The notes beneath the pieces were generated by a model. It saw only the letters and a program-made list of their open reading frames with translations. It was not told where the DNA came from and searched no databases. Positions 1-11,942 of a stretch of DNA of 64,000 nucleotides are shown in pieces. The position numbers were made by a program, and so were the translations under genes. Source of the stretch: Sordaria brevicollis (taxonomy: Eukaryota > Ascomycota > Sordariomycetes > Sordariales > Sordariaceae); NCBI GenBank assembly GCA_033439795.1, contig JAUTDP010000007.1, positions 186,001 to 250,000 on the forward strand. The letters are read 5' to 3'. The stretch's first letter is position 1. Each line of letters starts with the position of its first letter.

Positions 1-1666
1 GTTGGCCGGTGACGAAATTTGTGGCGGGAATGCCGCCCGCCTTGTTGTCGAGGAAGTTCTTGACCCGCTCGAACGCAAGCTTGACAGCCAAGGGGTTGGA
101 CTTGATCTGGTCGGGGGCGGCACCAGTCCAGAAGGGGAACATCTGGTTGACGGAGAAGAGTACCTGTTTGCCTTCAGGGGTGCCCTCGGGCTTCTCGAAG
201 GCAAAGACCTTGGGGTCGGCGGGCACATAGATGTTTTGGGAGGACGATGTTAAGTTATAATCAAAGTAACTCCACAGGGTCGAGTTCCACATGAGCTTGT
301 ACATGGCCTCGCTGCGCTGTTCGGCTTTCTTGGCCCATTCGTCGGCCTCATCCTTGTTGCCTTGCTCGGCAAGAAACTTGCCAATGGTGACCTCGTTCTG
401 GTAAAGAATTGAGTTGAGGTCAACAGGGACAGTGTCGAGGACGTTGAGCGAGCGGAGAGGGAAGTAAACGTCGCGGGCTGCGTCGTTTGGGTTCTTCAGC
501 CATCTAGTGCTGTAGTCCCATCCTGACTCGGCGCCACTGGCGAGGTTTGCGTACAGGCGTTCCTTCTGGGTATCATTGAGATCAGTTCCTGGGTAAATGA
601 TACCGGAGGTAGCATAGTATGATTGGTTGTTGGCGGTAATGTAATCCTCACGGTATGACTCGGGACGGGGCTGGTTGTTGTCGACGTGATATCTGCGAGC
701 AAAGATGTTAGCCGAACGTCCTCAAGCCATGCTAGAGCTTTGATCAGTCAACTCACCTCTGAAGGGAGTAAGTCTTTCCATCCGCAGTCACCTCGACAGT
801 ACGGTTGTTGACCCACCACTCCCACTCCTTCTTCAGAATCGGCACCGCCCTTTCGAGAATGCTGGTGTCGTTGGTGTATTCAACGTAGACTCTGACCATC
901 TGCGTCAAAACTGGAGGCTGCGAGCGGTTTAGGTAGTAGATTCTTGCGCCATTGGGGATGAAACCGATCTCCTCGACCAAATCAAGGAAGTTCTCAATGA
1001 TGTTCTTGGAGATCTCGGTGAAGGCGCCTCCCGTGCGGAGAAGGCCTTCGAGAATCCAGAACGAGTCCCAATAGTAGGGTTCACGGAAACGGCCACCAGC
1101 CACGACGAAGGTACGGTTGACGGGAATGAAGCTGTTAGCGCATCCCGTGCATGTTTCGCCCGCACCAACGTACTTCCTGGTGAGGTCTGGCCAGATGTTG
1201 ATGACGGCATCGACGAATTGCTTGATCACATCATCGTTGACCTTGTCGAGAAATGTTGGGGATACATTGAGCTGGTCAATAGGCACTGCCTCAAGCTCGC
1301 CACCGGCGGGTCCGAAGTAGGTGCTGAGGAAGTCGTGAAGTTCCGAGTTGTTGCTCAAAGGGAGGGTAAGCTTGCTAAAGGCTTCAAGGACCTCGTCGAC
1401 GGGCTTGATGGTGGGCCTGAAAGGGAATTGGGTCAACGGTGTGCTCATACCACCAAAATAATATGTTGTTGGTTTACTTACATGTCGACAAAGGTCTTTG
1501 AATCCGAGAATGGGCGAGCAAGCTCGACCTGGTGAAGAAGTTCGCCATAGCAGTAGATGGGCGAGTCGCACGGAGCTGTTACCGAGCCATTGACGTACAA
1601 GGCGCGGGCCCCGGGTAGAATGGCAGCTGCGAGAGGCACAGCGGCCCCGAGGAGTCGTGATACCAT
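1..1666 (-). CDS. tre-1: Secreted acid trehalase, GH37 (3' end off window)
   Basis: Hydrolyses alpha,alpha-trehalose to glucose outside the cell or in the wall/vacuole. Exons read as 1482-1666, 757-1416 and 1-692, with introns 1417-1481 (GTAAGT...TTTCAG) and 693-756 (GTGAGT...CGCAG). The frame is kept across both joins, giving FVDM|PTIKP and SLQR|YHVDN. The protein starts MVSRLLGAAVPLAAAILPG, a clear signal peptide ending near ARA. GH37 signature 1, GGRFREPYYWDSFW, lies around residue 167. A GAESGWDYSTRW segment near position 510 carries the expected catalytic Asp. Several N-glycosylation sequons (NRS, NRT, NQS) fit a secreted enzyme. The second signature (QWDxPN) and the catalytic Glu would lie beyond position 1, so the gene is cut by the window edge and not broken. 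Neurospora calls its secreted GH37 enzyme tre-1; the symbol is assigned by family and is not proven. Confidence 0.93.
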
Positions 1667-3816
1667 GTTTTTGGTGTTGTGAAGTCAGGAATATGATGGC
1701 CTCACTACCTCATAGTCCAAAGCAAGCGGTAAGAAATTCAAAAAGAGAGCTTTGAGCGAGAGGGAGAGGGGAATAGCAGATATATTATATCGGCACAAGG
1801 CAAGAAGAAAGAAAGAGCTGGTCCAGATTGCCAACCAGTCAGGTCCAATGCTACCAAGTTCTGCAACTCCACACAAGTTCGGTGACAAAAAAATCAAGAC
1901 GGGAAGGAGGTGCCGATGACAAGCGTGGTGATGATGTGGGGAGCGCCTTCGAGCCCGGTCAATTTTCCACTTTAGACCCCAGTACTTTTTATATGTAACC
2001 TCAAACCCGGTAGTATTTTCACCCGGTGAGTGAGAGCGACGGGCACTCAACTTTCATGTTGAGTGAGAAGGCTCGCTTCCCTTCCCATCAGACCTTCCCG
2101 TCGTCAGCGGCGAGCAAGGTATTCGTTCCCTTTGCGGAAATCTGCCCAAGTTATAAATGCAACGGAAACCTGCATGCAGCGCCCTGCTTCCAGGAAAGAG
2201 AACACTGGCGTGCGTCAAAGTCAGGCAGGCGAGAGCATGGCATGGCGAGGTCATGCTTGCTCCGCCCCTGCTTCCCTGCACCCCAGCTCAAGCCCAGCTT
2301 GTCGGAAAGAAAAAAGTGACGCTGATCCTCTCCGCATTTCTCCAGGTTCCATTGTTTTTCTTTGTGTCCAAGTTGAACGGGTCAGCACGAGGCATTTCCG
2401 GGGAACGTGAGGAATGCGACGGCAGTGACGGGAACTTTGTGTGTCTCATCTCTACTGAATCCAGCAATCCGACTGAGCCATGATGTGCAGGATAAGGGTA
2501 TTGTTCTCGTGTTTCCCCAAATTCCTACCACGCGGTTGTGCAAGCAAGCAAGCTGCAAGCAATTAAGCATCCCCATGTTAGGCAACATCGAAGGCTTCCC
2601 GCTGTGGATGACAGAGCCAATCGATCATCTCGGTGAAGAATAACTTTTAGGTAAACGTATTCCCATCCCGTCTTTGCCTTTGTAGAGCCTGTCGAGCCTG
2701 TCACACCCGCAGAAACACAAAGTTTGAGACCGAATAATTCGGCCATTTGGACCTAAGTATGTACGTTGGTGTCATCCGAAAAAATGGCAAAAGTGATATT
2801 CAGTCAAGAGTCTCGTCGTGTTCTTGGAGTTGCCTCGGCGCATAGAGTTCGTGAAGAGCAATGTGAAAATCGATGAATTGAGAACTGATTCTTCTGTCCC
2901 AAGACAAGTGAAGCTTGGAATGTGGACCGACAAAGTTGAAGAGCTTCAAATCAGGAGGTTTCCATTCTCCCCCGCATCCGGGGTTAACTCTTCTCTCCAA
3001 CTCTGGCTGACCCTGCCTCCGGCATTTCCATTGACCGCAAGCTCTCGGCGCTGTCATTCGGTCCTTCTCAGTGACGTCAGGTCGGCTACAGTGGGTCTTT
3101 TAAAGGAAAAGAGTGGGGTCTTCCCCATCGCGGGAAGCAAATGCGGGGGTTAAAACCCCTGTCCTGATCGCAGGACGGGAAAGTCCCAGTGCGGAGAAAG
3201 AGAAGGCTTCAAACTGAAGTTCACCAGTCGCAACATCACACCAGGGGCAGGACAGGCACACCCGTTCTTTTCGAAGAACAACAGATTCGATGGTATACGA
3301 GCCAATAGGTGTGCTCGTATGCTCCATCCACAGATATATCATCAAGATGTTTAAATCTCACATCTCCTCGGCGCATGTTCACTCTTTTTGGGGCCTCTGC
3401 ACACAAAAGACAAGATTCCAAGATAACACTGTGAACCAAAACAAGCCAAAAACAAAAAAAGAGGCAATGAAAGGTCTGAAGAAACAAGAAATGTCAACAA
3501 CCCAAGAAGCAACCTTTGCGATCAGGTGCTTGGCATCAACAGGTTTTTGTTGGCGAACCCATCAACATGCGCCAAGAAACCGATTCATCAGCAAAACCAT
3601 CGTAACATCACAATTTTGAATGCCTTGCGCCCGAGTATTCAGCTCATTCGCTCGTCGACCGTTCCGTTCTTTAACCCAACCTCAGAGATGCATTTTTTCT
3701 TCGGCCCTTTTGTGCATATGTGTAGTGGGTTGGCTGATCGTTCTAAATGAGGCTTAGACTCTTGGATTAGCTAAGTTCTAGTCTAGGTAGAGGGTATCGC
3801 TTACAGCTTCACGATT
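1667..3816. other. Intergenic: trehalase upstream region and aldolase 3' flank
   Basis: There is no convincing gene here; open frames are short and show no family features. The part next to the trehalase start holds a TATA-like stretch (1773-1785, TATATTATA on the plus strand) about 110 bases upstream of the ATG and a GA-rich tract (1752-1772), plausible core promoter material for the minus-strand gene. The part next to 3816 should hold the aldolase 3' UTR. Confidence 0.5.
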
Positions 3817-5119
3817 CTATTTGCTCTGGTATTGCGACCTCTCACCCTCAGGCTTCTGGAACTCTTCCTCAGCCTTTGTCTCCTTCTCCTGCATGATCGT
3901 CTTGAAGATCTTCTCAATCCTGGGCAGGACGAAATCACGGTTCTCATACGCCTGGTAGCTGATGACCAGCCGAGGCGCCCACAACTTCAGTCCAGCCTCC
4001 GTAGCGAGCTCATTCATCCTTTCCACCGAGCACTTTGCATCGTTCAGATCAAGCCACACCATGTTGGTGTCGACAGGATGAAGAAACTTGCCGCCCAAGT
4101 CCGTCCATATCCTCTCAATCTCCTTTGCCAAAACATGCGCTCCCTTCAACTTGCCGCCCTCGCCGTTGGGCCCCTTGCCGAACGTTTCGTCAACAGCAAC
4201 CCTCGCCGCAGCGGCCACAACGCCCGACTGCCTTAGTCCACCACCAATCGACTTTCTCACCCACCGGGCGTGCTTGACCACGTCCTTGGGGCCCACCAAC
4301 ACGCTGCCGATGGGCGCACCAAGGCCCTTCGAGAAGCACAAGCTGACGGTGTCAAAGCACTCAGCGAACTCGGTAAGGCTACCGGCGCCCGAGGCCACCG
4401 CCTCCCACAAACGCGCGCCATCGCAGTGCATCTTGATTCCATGCTCGCGCGCAAAGGCCGAGATGCGGCGCACCTCGGAGAGTGGCATGACCATGCCGTT
4501 GAGCGTATTTTCCAGCTCGATTACGCGGGTGGGGCACGTGTGCACATCGTCGTCGAGGTAGACGTTGGCCTTAACGTCTTCGAGGGTTAGGTATACGCCG
4601 TTGCTGGGCATGACGGGCTTAAGCATGGCGCCCGTGAGAGATGAGACACTATGAGATTATGTGTTAACAGGGCTGGTGGTCTCGGTAAGCAATGAGCATT
4701 CAAGGAAAAGTATGGTCTTTACCCTCCAGCCTCATATTTCACAATGTGGCAGCGGGCATCGCAGAGCACGCCGTGAGGTGGTTGGGTGAGCAAGGACCTC
4801 ATGGCTAGCTGGTTGCCCATGGTGCCCGACAAGACGAGGAGGCCGGCTTCCTTGCCGCACAAAGCAGCACAGTGAGCCTCGAGGTCAGAGGTGGTGGGAT
4901 CTTCTTGCGTGACATCGTCGAGCAGAGAGCAGGACTGAATGGCGGCAAGCATGGACGCCGTGGGAGTCGTCATGGTGTCACCTGAACTCAACGTTAGTTG
5001 ATGGCCATTCATTTGATAATTCGGTCCTTTGCAAATGTCTCTTAGTCCATACTTCTGAGGTCGAACCCTCCCGGGCCGGCGCTGCCAACCCAGGCATTTG
5101 GCACATTTGGCACGCTCAT
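3817..5119 (-). CDS. gly1: L-threonine (low-specificity) aldolase, PLP-dependent
   Basis: Cleaves L-threonine/L-allo-threonine to glycine and acetaldehyde (GLY1-type, fold-type I PLP enzyme, cytosolic). Exons 5053-5119, 4723-4981 and 3817-4648; introns 4982-5052 (GTATGG...TTCAG) and 4649-4722 (GTAAAG...CATAG). The total is 1158 nt, 385 aa, with the frame kept. The first join restores the family's N-terminal motif FDLRSDTMTTPT. Other marks: HCDGARLWEA, with the cofactor-binding Asp at about residue 185, and SLCFSKGLGAP, with the Schiff-base Lys at about residue 216. The ATG at 5119 is chosen because MSVPNVPNAW directly precedes the conserved start and has a good AAG context. The reading frame stays open further upstream, so a longer start cannot be excluded. 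The C-terminus ends in a charged tail (EEEFQKPEGERSQ). Confidence 0.93.
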
Positions 5120-6704
5120 CTTGGAGGCCGTTGTTGACGAGAAACCACAAGACGGTTGGGCATACGCAAAAACCACCGGGGTTTTGAAATGTGAACGTCG
5201 AGATTGTCGGCCGGCGACGTTTAGATGGCGGGCAGCAACTGCTCTTAATGACTGGACCGGCATGGTTTGGTCAAATGAAGTGGCGTAGAACTCCCAGGTC
5301 CCCTCAATTTTCCACTTGCGCCGTTGAGAAAACACCGGAGAAAGGTGGTAAGCCCGGGCGAGCTCTAGACCTCTTCCGATGTGACTCTGTACGGGCATAT
5401 ATCGCCGTCTCCGGCATGATCGGAGCTCTAAAGGGCGCTGGAGGGCAAATGTTTTCCACTGTAACGGCGCCCCACCTTCGGCATTTTGGGGCCGCTCGTG
5501 GGCGCTGGCACGGCCCTTCCCTTGAGATCTTTCGGGGAAGGAACATTCCGGTCACTCTACTGAACAAAAGTAGGTCCGACCCAACGACATGTCGTGAGGC
5601 TATTCGGAGAATGTTTTAAGTCGAAAAATGGCCTCGCCAAATATGTGGAATTCACACAACGAAAAATTCAAAGATCGAAGGAATCCTCATGATGGAGGGG
5701 AGATCCTAGAGTTATGTACTTGTAGCTGGGCTGGAGTGCATGAGCTACAAATGACCTGTGAAGCCCCTGTAGAAGCATGCAACCTTACACCTGGCAGGGG
5801 CACTGAAAATCCCATCGTGGACCCTGAAATTCAAATGGTCTCTGCCGCCACACCCCTTTAGACGCCACAGCACAACCTAAGATGGCCCCGGACGCCCTCA
5901 ACGTTCTAGGTAGAAAGAAACTATCTGCCACCATTCGTCTTCACTTTGCAAATTCCGATATAGTTCGGTAGCTAAGACCTCTTCGATGTTCCGCTAATTA
6001 ACGGGCGGCCGCTCATCGCAGTTCAGGTTACACCAAAAGTCGGTGTTGCTTGACACCAGGCCCACTTTCCTTACCTGGAAAAACGAATGAGAGACTGTCC
6101 GAAAGTCTTCGGGCCCATGGACCTGCCTCACTCCGAATGGTGAGTTTACGGGGTGCACTTGCTAAAACCTCGGACACAATCGCTCCTTCCTAATGAAATA
6201 AGTACATATTGGCTCGCATGATACCTCTACTGCACTGGTTTGGTCAGAGGAGAGAAGGCACGAACGATGCCGGCTTATGAATTTGTTCAGTCCGAAACAA
6301 ACCGCGACTTTGACCCGTAATGCAGTCCACTTCTCGGAATGAGAGTCAACTTAACCTTTGCCAGAATTATTACTTTGTATTTGCAACACCATCCATACTT
6401 CTTCCGTATCCTACATATCGATAGGCTCGATGACCATTCGACGAAAACACACGCTTTCGACCTTTCAGCCACCTTTCTTACAAGAAAACGCCATCCTCCC
6501 AAACAAAACCCCGATCGAAACTCCTTTAAAGACTATCAAAATGCGAAATTCCTCCTCTCCAGACGGGTCAAATCCTCGCTTACTTTTTGTAAACAACGAC
6601 CCATTTCTTTGGTCTCTATCCGTTGGCGGGATCAGAAACTAACATCTCACGCACAGCAGAGCCGGCTGGCAACCACCGTCACGACACACACCTGCCACCA
6701 GAGC
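5120..6704. other. Intergenic, no gene seen
   Basis: This gap separates the aldolase start from the 3' end of the transcription factor gene. The open frames are short, overlap each other and lack recognisable domains or splice-joinable partners. It should contain the aldolase promoter (right of 5119) and the transcription factor 3' UTR (left of 6705). Confidence 0.45.
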
Positions 6705-9236
6705 TCAAGGCGAGGCCAAAGGAGATGGACTGTCCCACAACCTGGGATTTCCGACGTCGAGGACCTCCCAGTCCCAGTGTTCGAGCAGGCTTGGAACCCC
6801 GCCGTCCAGTGGGAGTGATTGCACCCCGTTGAACAGGTCGAGGTTGTTGTTCAAAAGATCCTGTTGAATCTGCCAGTCGAGATGCCCAAATTGACCGGGG
6901 TCGTTGACTTGACTCATGTCAAACACAGGAGGCTGGAAGTTGCCGAACTGCTCCACGGTAGACTGCCACAACTGTACACCTGTTGCTGCTTCTACTGGCT
7001 GCGGTGGCGGCGGGCCGCACACCTGGAGAAGCTCAGCATGACTTGGCATAGCAGCGACCTCCGCCGCTGGATTGGGCCCAGCTGGGTTGCTCTTGGTGAC
7101 GGCTGAAGCTTCGCCGGAAGCAGTGACGCCGGCGTTGTTTTCCTGACGGGGTTCTTCACCCAAGTGGATGGCCGAATCGACACTTGTGCCCTGCCGAGCA
7201 GTACCTGCGACTTCGCGCCCACCGGCAGCCAAAGAACCTCTCGGAGACGTGCTCTTGGACTTCATGCGCTTCGTGGACCCCATCAGACCCTTCTCCCGAT
7301 AGCTAAGTGGCAAGTTGGCAACCATCTTTTCGAGGATTCGGCACAAGCTCAATGCCGTCTTCGAGTCGCCGGTGCACGCATGCAGCATGCTCAGCCCGCG
7401 TTTGATGGACTCGAGCACGGTTTCTCGCTGTGGCAGATTTCGAGCTTCGTCGTGGACCAGTCCAGAACACAAGACAGTGGTGGTGTCAAAGATGCAAAAG
7501 ACGGCATAGTGGAACTTTGCGCCGGCCGATGAGAGATGGTCAAAGAAGGTCCGAGATACTTCCATGAGACCCAAGGCAGCCACCACGCCCGACTCGCGAA
7601 GTTCCAGCTCCAAGTCGGACATGGGCTCTGCAGAGTTTCGCGTTACGTATTGCTTGAGAGGATCAAACAGGCACATGTGGCCGATCAGATGAAGATAGCG
7701 ACGTTGGAATATGATCCAGTCATTTTCTGCGTCCCATTGAGTATCCGGGTTCTTGAGAGCATATGCACGAGGCAGCTCGTCCAGCCACTTCTGTACAACG
7801 TCTCTCAAGGCCTTACTCATCAGGGCCTTGCTCACTTCAGGTGGAACTGAGTTGTCAGGGGACGGGGGCTTGAATTCTGCAGCCATCTTCAAGCACAGAG
7901 AAGCGTGGAGATTCATGTGCAAGAACGGTGACGGTTTATCTGGGTTTTCTGGGTCTCTGTCGAGAGCTAGCGTTGGCTCTACGAATGTGCAGTCGGCGTG
8001 GTTCACGAGCAACGGTCGAGAAAGCATCGAGCCCAGGGCACTGTCGATCTGTTAGCGCTTTCATTCTTGGCCGAGGCAAGAGATCCAACTTACAAGTCCC
8101 ACATATACAGGATGCCCCAAAGACGCCTTCTCATCTCGCGGTCAAACTCCGACATACCATCGGACAGACTATCTTGATGAAGACCTATTTCATACGCTGC
8201 GTGGATAGCAGTCCCAAGGGCATGCCATGCTTCGGTCCATTTCTCGGCCGACTTGTACCAGAACGCGGTCAGGAAAAGCTGCTGGACATGGGCCAGTCCC
8301 CCTTTTCCGGATGGTATCGTTTTGCTGAGCTTCTCTGCTGTTGTGTGCAGAGTGGTAGCGAGAGATACTGCATCAGTTCCGAGCTCACGCTCTAGTCTCT
8401 GCTGGACGCCCGGGTTCAGGATGTACAAAGCTGAGCAGGCACAAACCCGCAAGATCAGGCTGGTCAACTCCGGTGTACGCTTGTTCACAGGTGTTGCCCA
8501 CCACCCGTCGTATTGGGTCTTGAACTGAGGGCGATACAAAGCGTAATAGTGGTGGTTTGCACCGTTGAGCCAGTTGTCCACCAGGCAATCTGCTGAAGGT
8601 CAGGCAAAGTCGCGGACGCAACACATTGAAAGGTGGGTGACATACCTATATATGGCTTGGCAGGCATTGACTCGATAGCATCTTGCAGTTCCTTGGACTG
8701 GACGGGCTCGTCTTCCGAATCAACCCCGCCCTTGTTGGACTTACCAAGCAGTACGTGGTGGGTGTGTGGCATATATCCAAGTGCATTCAGGGCATCAACC
8801 TCGTCGGCCTCATCGCTTTCGCCATTTTGGTGACCGTTCTCGTCGAAATAAGACTCTTCGGGGGATTCAAGAGACCGCTTCTTTGATGCGCTGAAGAGAA
8901 TGCCACCGTTAGCAAGGGGCTCTCATCGCCTATGGGGGTATACGCCTCTGCTGCGACTTACTTCGATGAGCCCTCGTCGGAGGCTGTGTCACTTTTGTTG
9001 GCTTTCTTTGCAACGAATCGGCAAAGATGAGCGACACCTCTCTTCGAGCAATGATTGCATGGGAACTGACGGTTACACTAACTCCTGGGTTAGAAAGGCT
9101 TGATCATGAAGCCTGGGAGACCAGATTGATGTTGGAGGATCCAACACGAAAGCGTCTCCGAACTTACCTTCTGCTTCCGACGGCGACACTCCAGGCACGA
9201 AATCGGCTGTGCGTTATTCTCGGTTGGCCCACTCAT
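6705..9236 (-). CDS. Zn2Cys6 (GAL4-type) fungal transcription factor
   Basis: Nuclear DNA-binding regulator of unknown target. Exons 9168-9236, 8962-9077, 8646-8890, 8094-8589 and 6705-8040. The sum is 2262 nt, 753 aa, all joins in frame. The zinc cluster spans the first intron: C14-LE-C17-RRRKQK-C24, then NRQFP-C30-NH-C33-SKRGVAHL-C42, the CX2CX6CX5CX2CX8C pattern. The acceptor needed for Cys24 is GGAGTTAG before TGT at 9077, not the nearby later CAG. An acidic stretch follows (exon 3, ENGHQNGESDEADE). A fungal-specific TF domain comes next, with FWYKSAEKWTEAWHALGTAI and RRRLWGILYMWDFALGSMLSRP. The C-terminal third is low complexity and then Gln/Asn-rich (WQIQQDLLNNNLDLFNG), a possible activation region. 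Intron 3 ends in a tandem CAGCAG acceptor, so the protein may vary by one residue. The exact orthologue is not recognised. Confidence 0.9.
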
Positions 9237-11192
9237 GATGGCGGTTGTGATGGCTTTGCTGTGCACAAGCGGCTGAGATGACGATTGTAGTCGACGAAAC
9301 AGATGTCTCTTGTGACACAGGATGGGATGATGTTTCGTCGTGTCAGCGCGACTCGGATGTTAGATATGTAAGAGAACCTCAAGCAATAACAGGCTGAGCG
9401 GGTTTAAGATGATCAACGTGGTTTGGTTTGAGGACAGACGCCTTGTCAGTCTCCGTGTCACGACAGGTGATAAGCCAGCTCGAGAAATTGTGTAACAAAG
9501 CTAACATTATAAGCAGGCATCAGTTTACATCGGCTTCTCGACGAAAATCGGTAGTGCAGACATCGAATTACCATCCCCTCCTTTACCGCCTTGTCTCCCA
9601 ATCACTTCCCGCCAAGTGCTGTCGGAGAGTTTTGGGGTCACTTCGGTCCACACTTTCTGATCGCAACCCATGCCCCTGATGTGCGTCCTCCAGAGGCACC
9701 GCTAGGATGCTGTTTACGAACCCCGAACCCCGGTTCTTGGTTTGTGGTGAATGACAAGGAAGGCCTGTCCGGGTGTCTCTGATCCAGACCTCAGCCGAGT
9801 GATATTAGCCTGGAAAGGAAAATAGAACCGAGTGATACAGTGAGGATATCCTATCTTGTCGCTGGCAAGTCATGAGAAGGTCTCACTCTGCTCGCCGGCC
9901 TTCATCAGGCTACCCAGGAGGTACTAGTCTAGCGCTACCTAGCGCCTATTGGTGGTGTTGATCCATTAATACTACTGTACCCCTCCATCCTGTTCAGCTA
10001 AGTACAGCGTCTTCTAATAACCTTTATATGGCATCCCTATTTCAGTCTTTTTTTGTCGATATTGTCTGCTCGCTAACCCAGCCTTTACTCGCACCTGTGG
10101 GAAGATCATGATTTTCTGTCAAAGAAAGTCCTCGTCTGTGACCTAAGGGCTTGCCTGCTCATCGACAAGCCGTCTCGTGGGGTAGAAACGGTAAGGGCAA
10201 CAACATGACGCTACATACATGCTGAACTGAGACAACATGATCGATATACCTGCCCGAACGGGGCGCAACAATTCGTTAACCTTGACAGAGACCCTGAACG
10301 GGTGCTCTATCCGCCCAAGTTGAAGGAAAGCCAAGAGGCTGGCGTCGACAACTCCGGGGTAACTGCTTCTTTTGGTCTGCCATTACAACAGCTCTTCAGG
10401 GCGAGATGTTTGGAACACTATACCATCTACACTGTACAGTGAGCAAGCTGCTTTGCATAGGAGTGTTTTGAGGACCGAGGGGGCGTCATTGACCTGATCT
10501 TGGCAAGTTTCTCTTCTTCAGGTGTTGTTCGACCGTTTCTTTTCAAGCCGTCACGTCATTATGTTCTGAGTCCGTCTGGTCCGAACCGGTTACATGCTAA
10601 ATTGCATTCTCAAGCTTCCAACTTTGACAGAGAATATGGTACCGTCGCAGAGGGCTTTGATGCCGGAAGGTGTTGAAGAATAGTATATCGATCCGAGGAA
10701 TTCGTGGTTAATCAGTTGGAGCATTGCATCCGCCACGCCGGCCGAGTGGTTGATTGATCTGACCCCTATTTTGCTCACAACTTCGGAATTTGTTTAGTCT
10801 GGCGATCTCGTGTTAACGTTATACAGTTGCAGGTCGTCGGCTTTACGTTAGCAGGGGTTTGCCACGTTATAGGCTAGTTGTCAGGGTGACATTCGGCCGC
10901 TGAAGCGTGAAAGTTTAGGTGCGGAGGGTTTTCTTGACCGAACCTTTGACCTCATTGAAATTGGACAGTGTAAACATTGCTGTTGCACGCAAGATCTCAG
11001 GGTTATATCCGTGACCAAATCGGCAGCTTTTCTTTTTTCCTCATTCAGATGCTATGGTACAGTGTCACTACCGGATACGAATACGAACTCGAGATCCAAA
11101 TCGGCAGGTTTGGAAAACAACGTCGCTCGAAAACATGGGAAAATCGAGAAATTTGGGAACTCCAGAGGAATTGCAAACCCCAATACCGAAAC
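9237..11192. other. Intergenic: transcription factor upstream region
   Basis: Nearly 2 kb of ordinary-composition DNA between the transcription factor start and the left edge of the transposon nest. It contains only short unsupported frames, so I see no gene. It should hold the promoter and 5' leader of the minus-strand transcription factor. Composition stays normal right up to the transposon terminus. Confidence 0.5.
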
Positions 11193-11195
11193 TTG
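11193..11195. repeat. Left target-site duplication (TTG)
   Basis: TTG immediately precedes the left inverted repeat and is matched by TTG at 24157-24159 immediately after the right one. A 3-bp duplication fits the PIF/Harbinger superfamily, although TWA is the usual target. Confidence 0.6.
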
Positions 11196-11226
11196 GGGCG
11201 CGTTTCATTTTTCCGCTTGTTGATTT
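11196..11226 (+). repeat. Left terminal inverted repeat, 31 bp
   Basis: Begins GGGCGCGTTTCATTTTTCCG and ends TTGTTGATTT; it is the exact reverse complement of 24126-24156. It still contains CA and TG dinucleotides, so it has escaped RIP. Confidence 0.93.
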
Positions 11227-11942
11227 GTTTCCCATATAAAACGACCCCCTTGTTATTAATATGCAATTGATTATACTGCATATTACGCTAGTAAATAGGG
11301 CTTCGAACTCTCGAGGTATCTTTCTCGCTAGGGTGCCCTATAATACCCCTATAACCCCTTTATAAACGACGTATCGCCTGTATAGGACCTTGTTACCTTC
11401 TTAAATAGGTATTGTATAATGCTAAGTATTGGTGTTTTGTTATATCGTTCGATAAATAGGAAAAAGTTGTATTTTACCGGTCGGTTTCTATTAATTTGGT
11501 ACAAATAGGGGTAATCGCGTACGCTATTATAAAATATTAGTAATTTTATTGTAAAGAATCTATTTACTTTATTTTGTATTAGAATCCTTAATAAAATGAA
11601 ACTCCTTTATTTACCCCCACTATAAATATCCTTCGATTACGATTATTTTTTATATATATATTAATTGCTATTATTTTTATAATAGCTTTAATACGGGCGC
11701 GCGGTAATTATAACTCGATATATAATTCAATTTATACCGATCGGTTTAAAAGGGAGGGTATAATTCGCAATACCCTCTACCTAAATCGAAAATCGAAATT
11801 ATTTAATATATATCGTATACGGTAATACTTATTTATACGTTTAATTGATTAATTATTTAAAAATATTAATATAATTAATACGAGGGGGATATCGATAGAA
11901 TAAAAATTTATAATATTCTTATATATTTATACCTACAATAAA

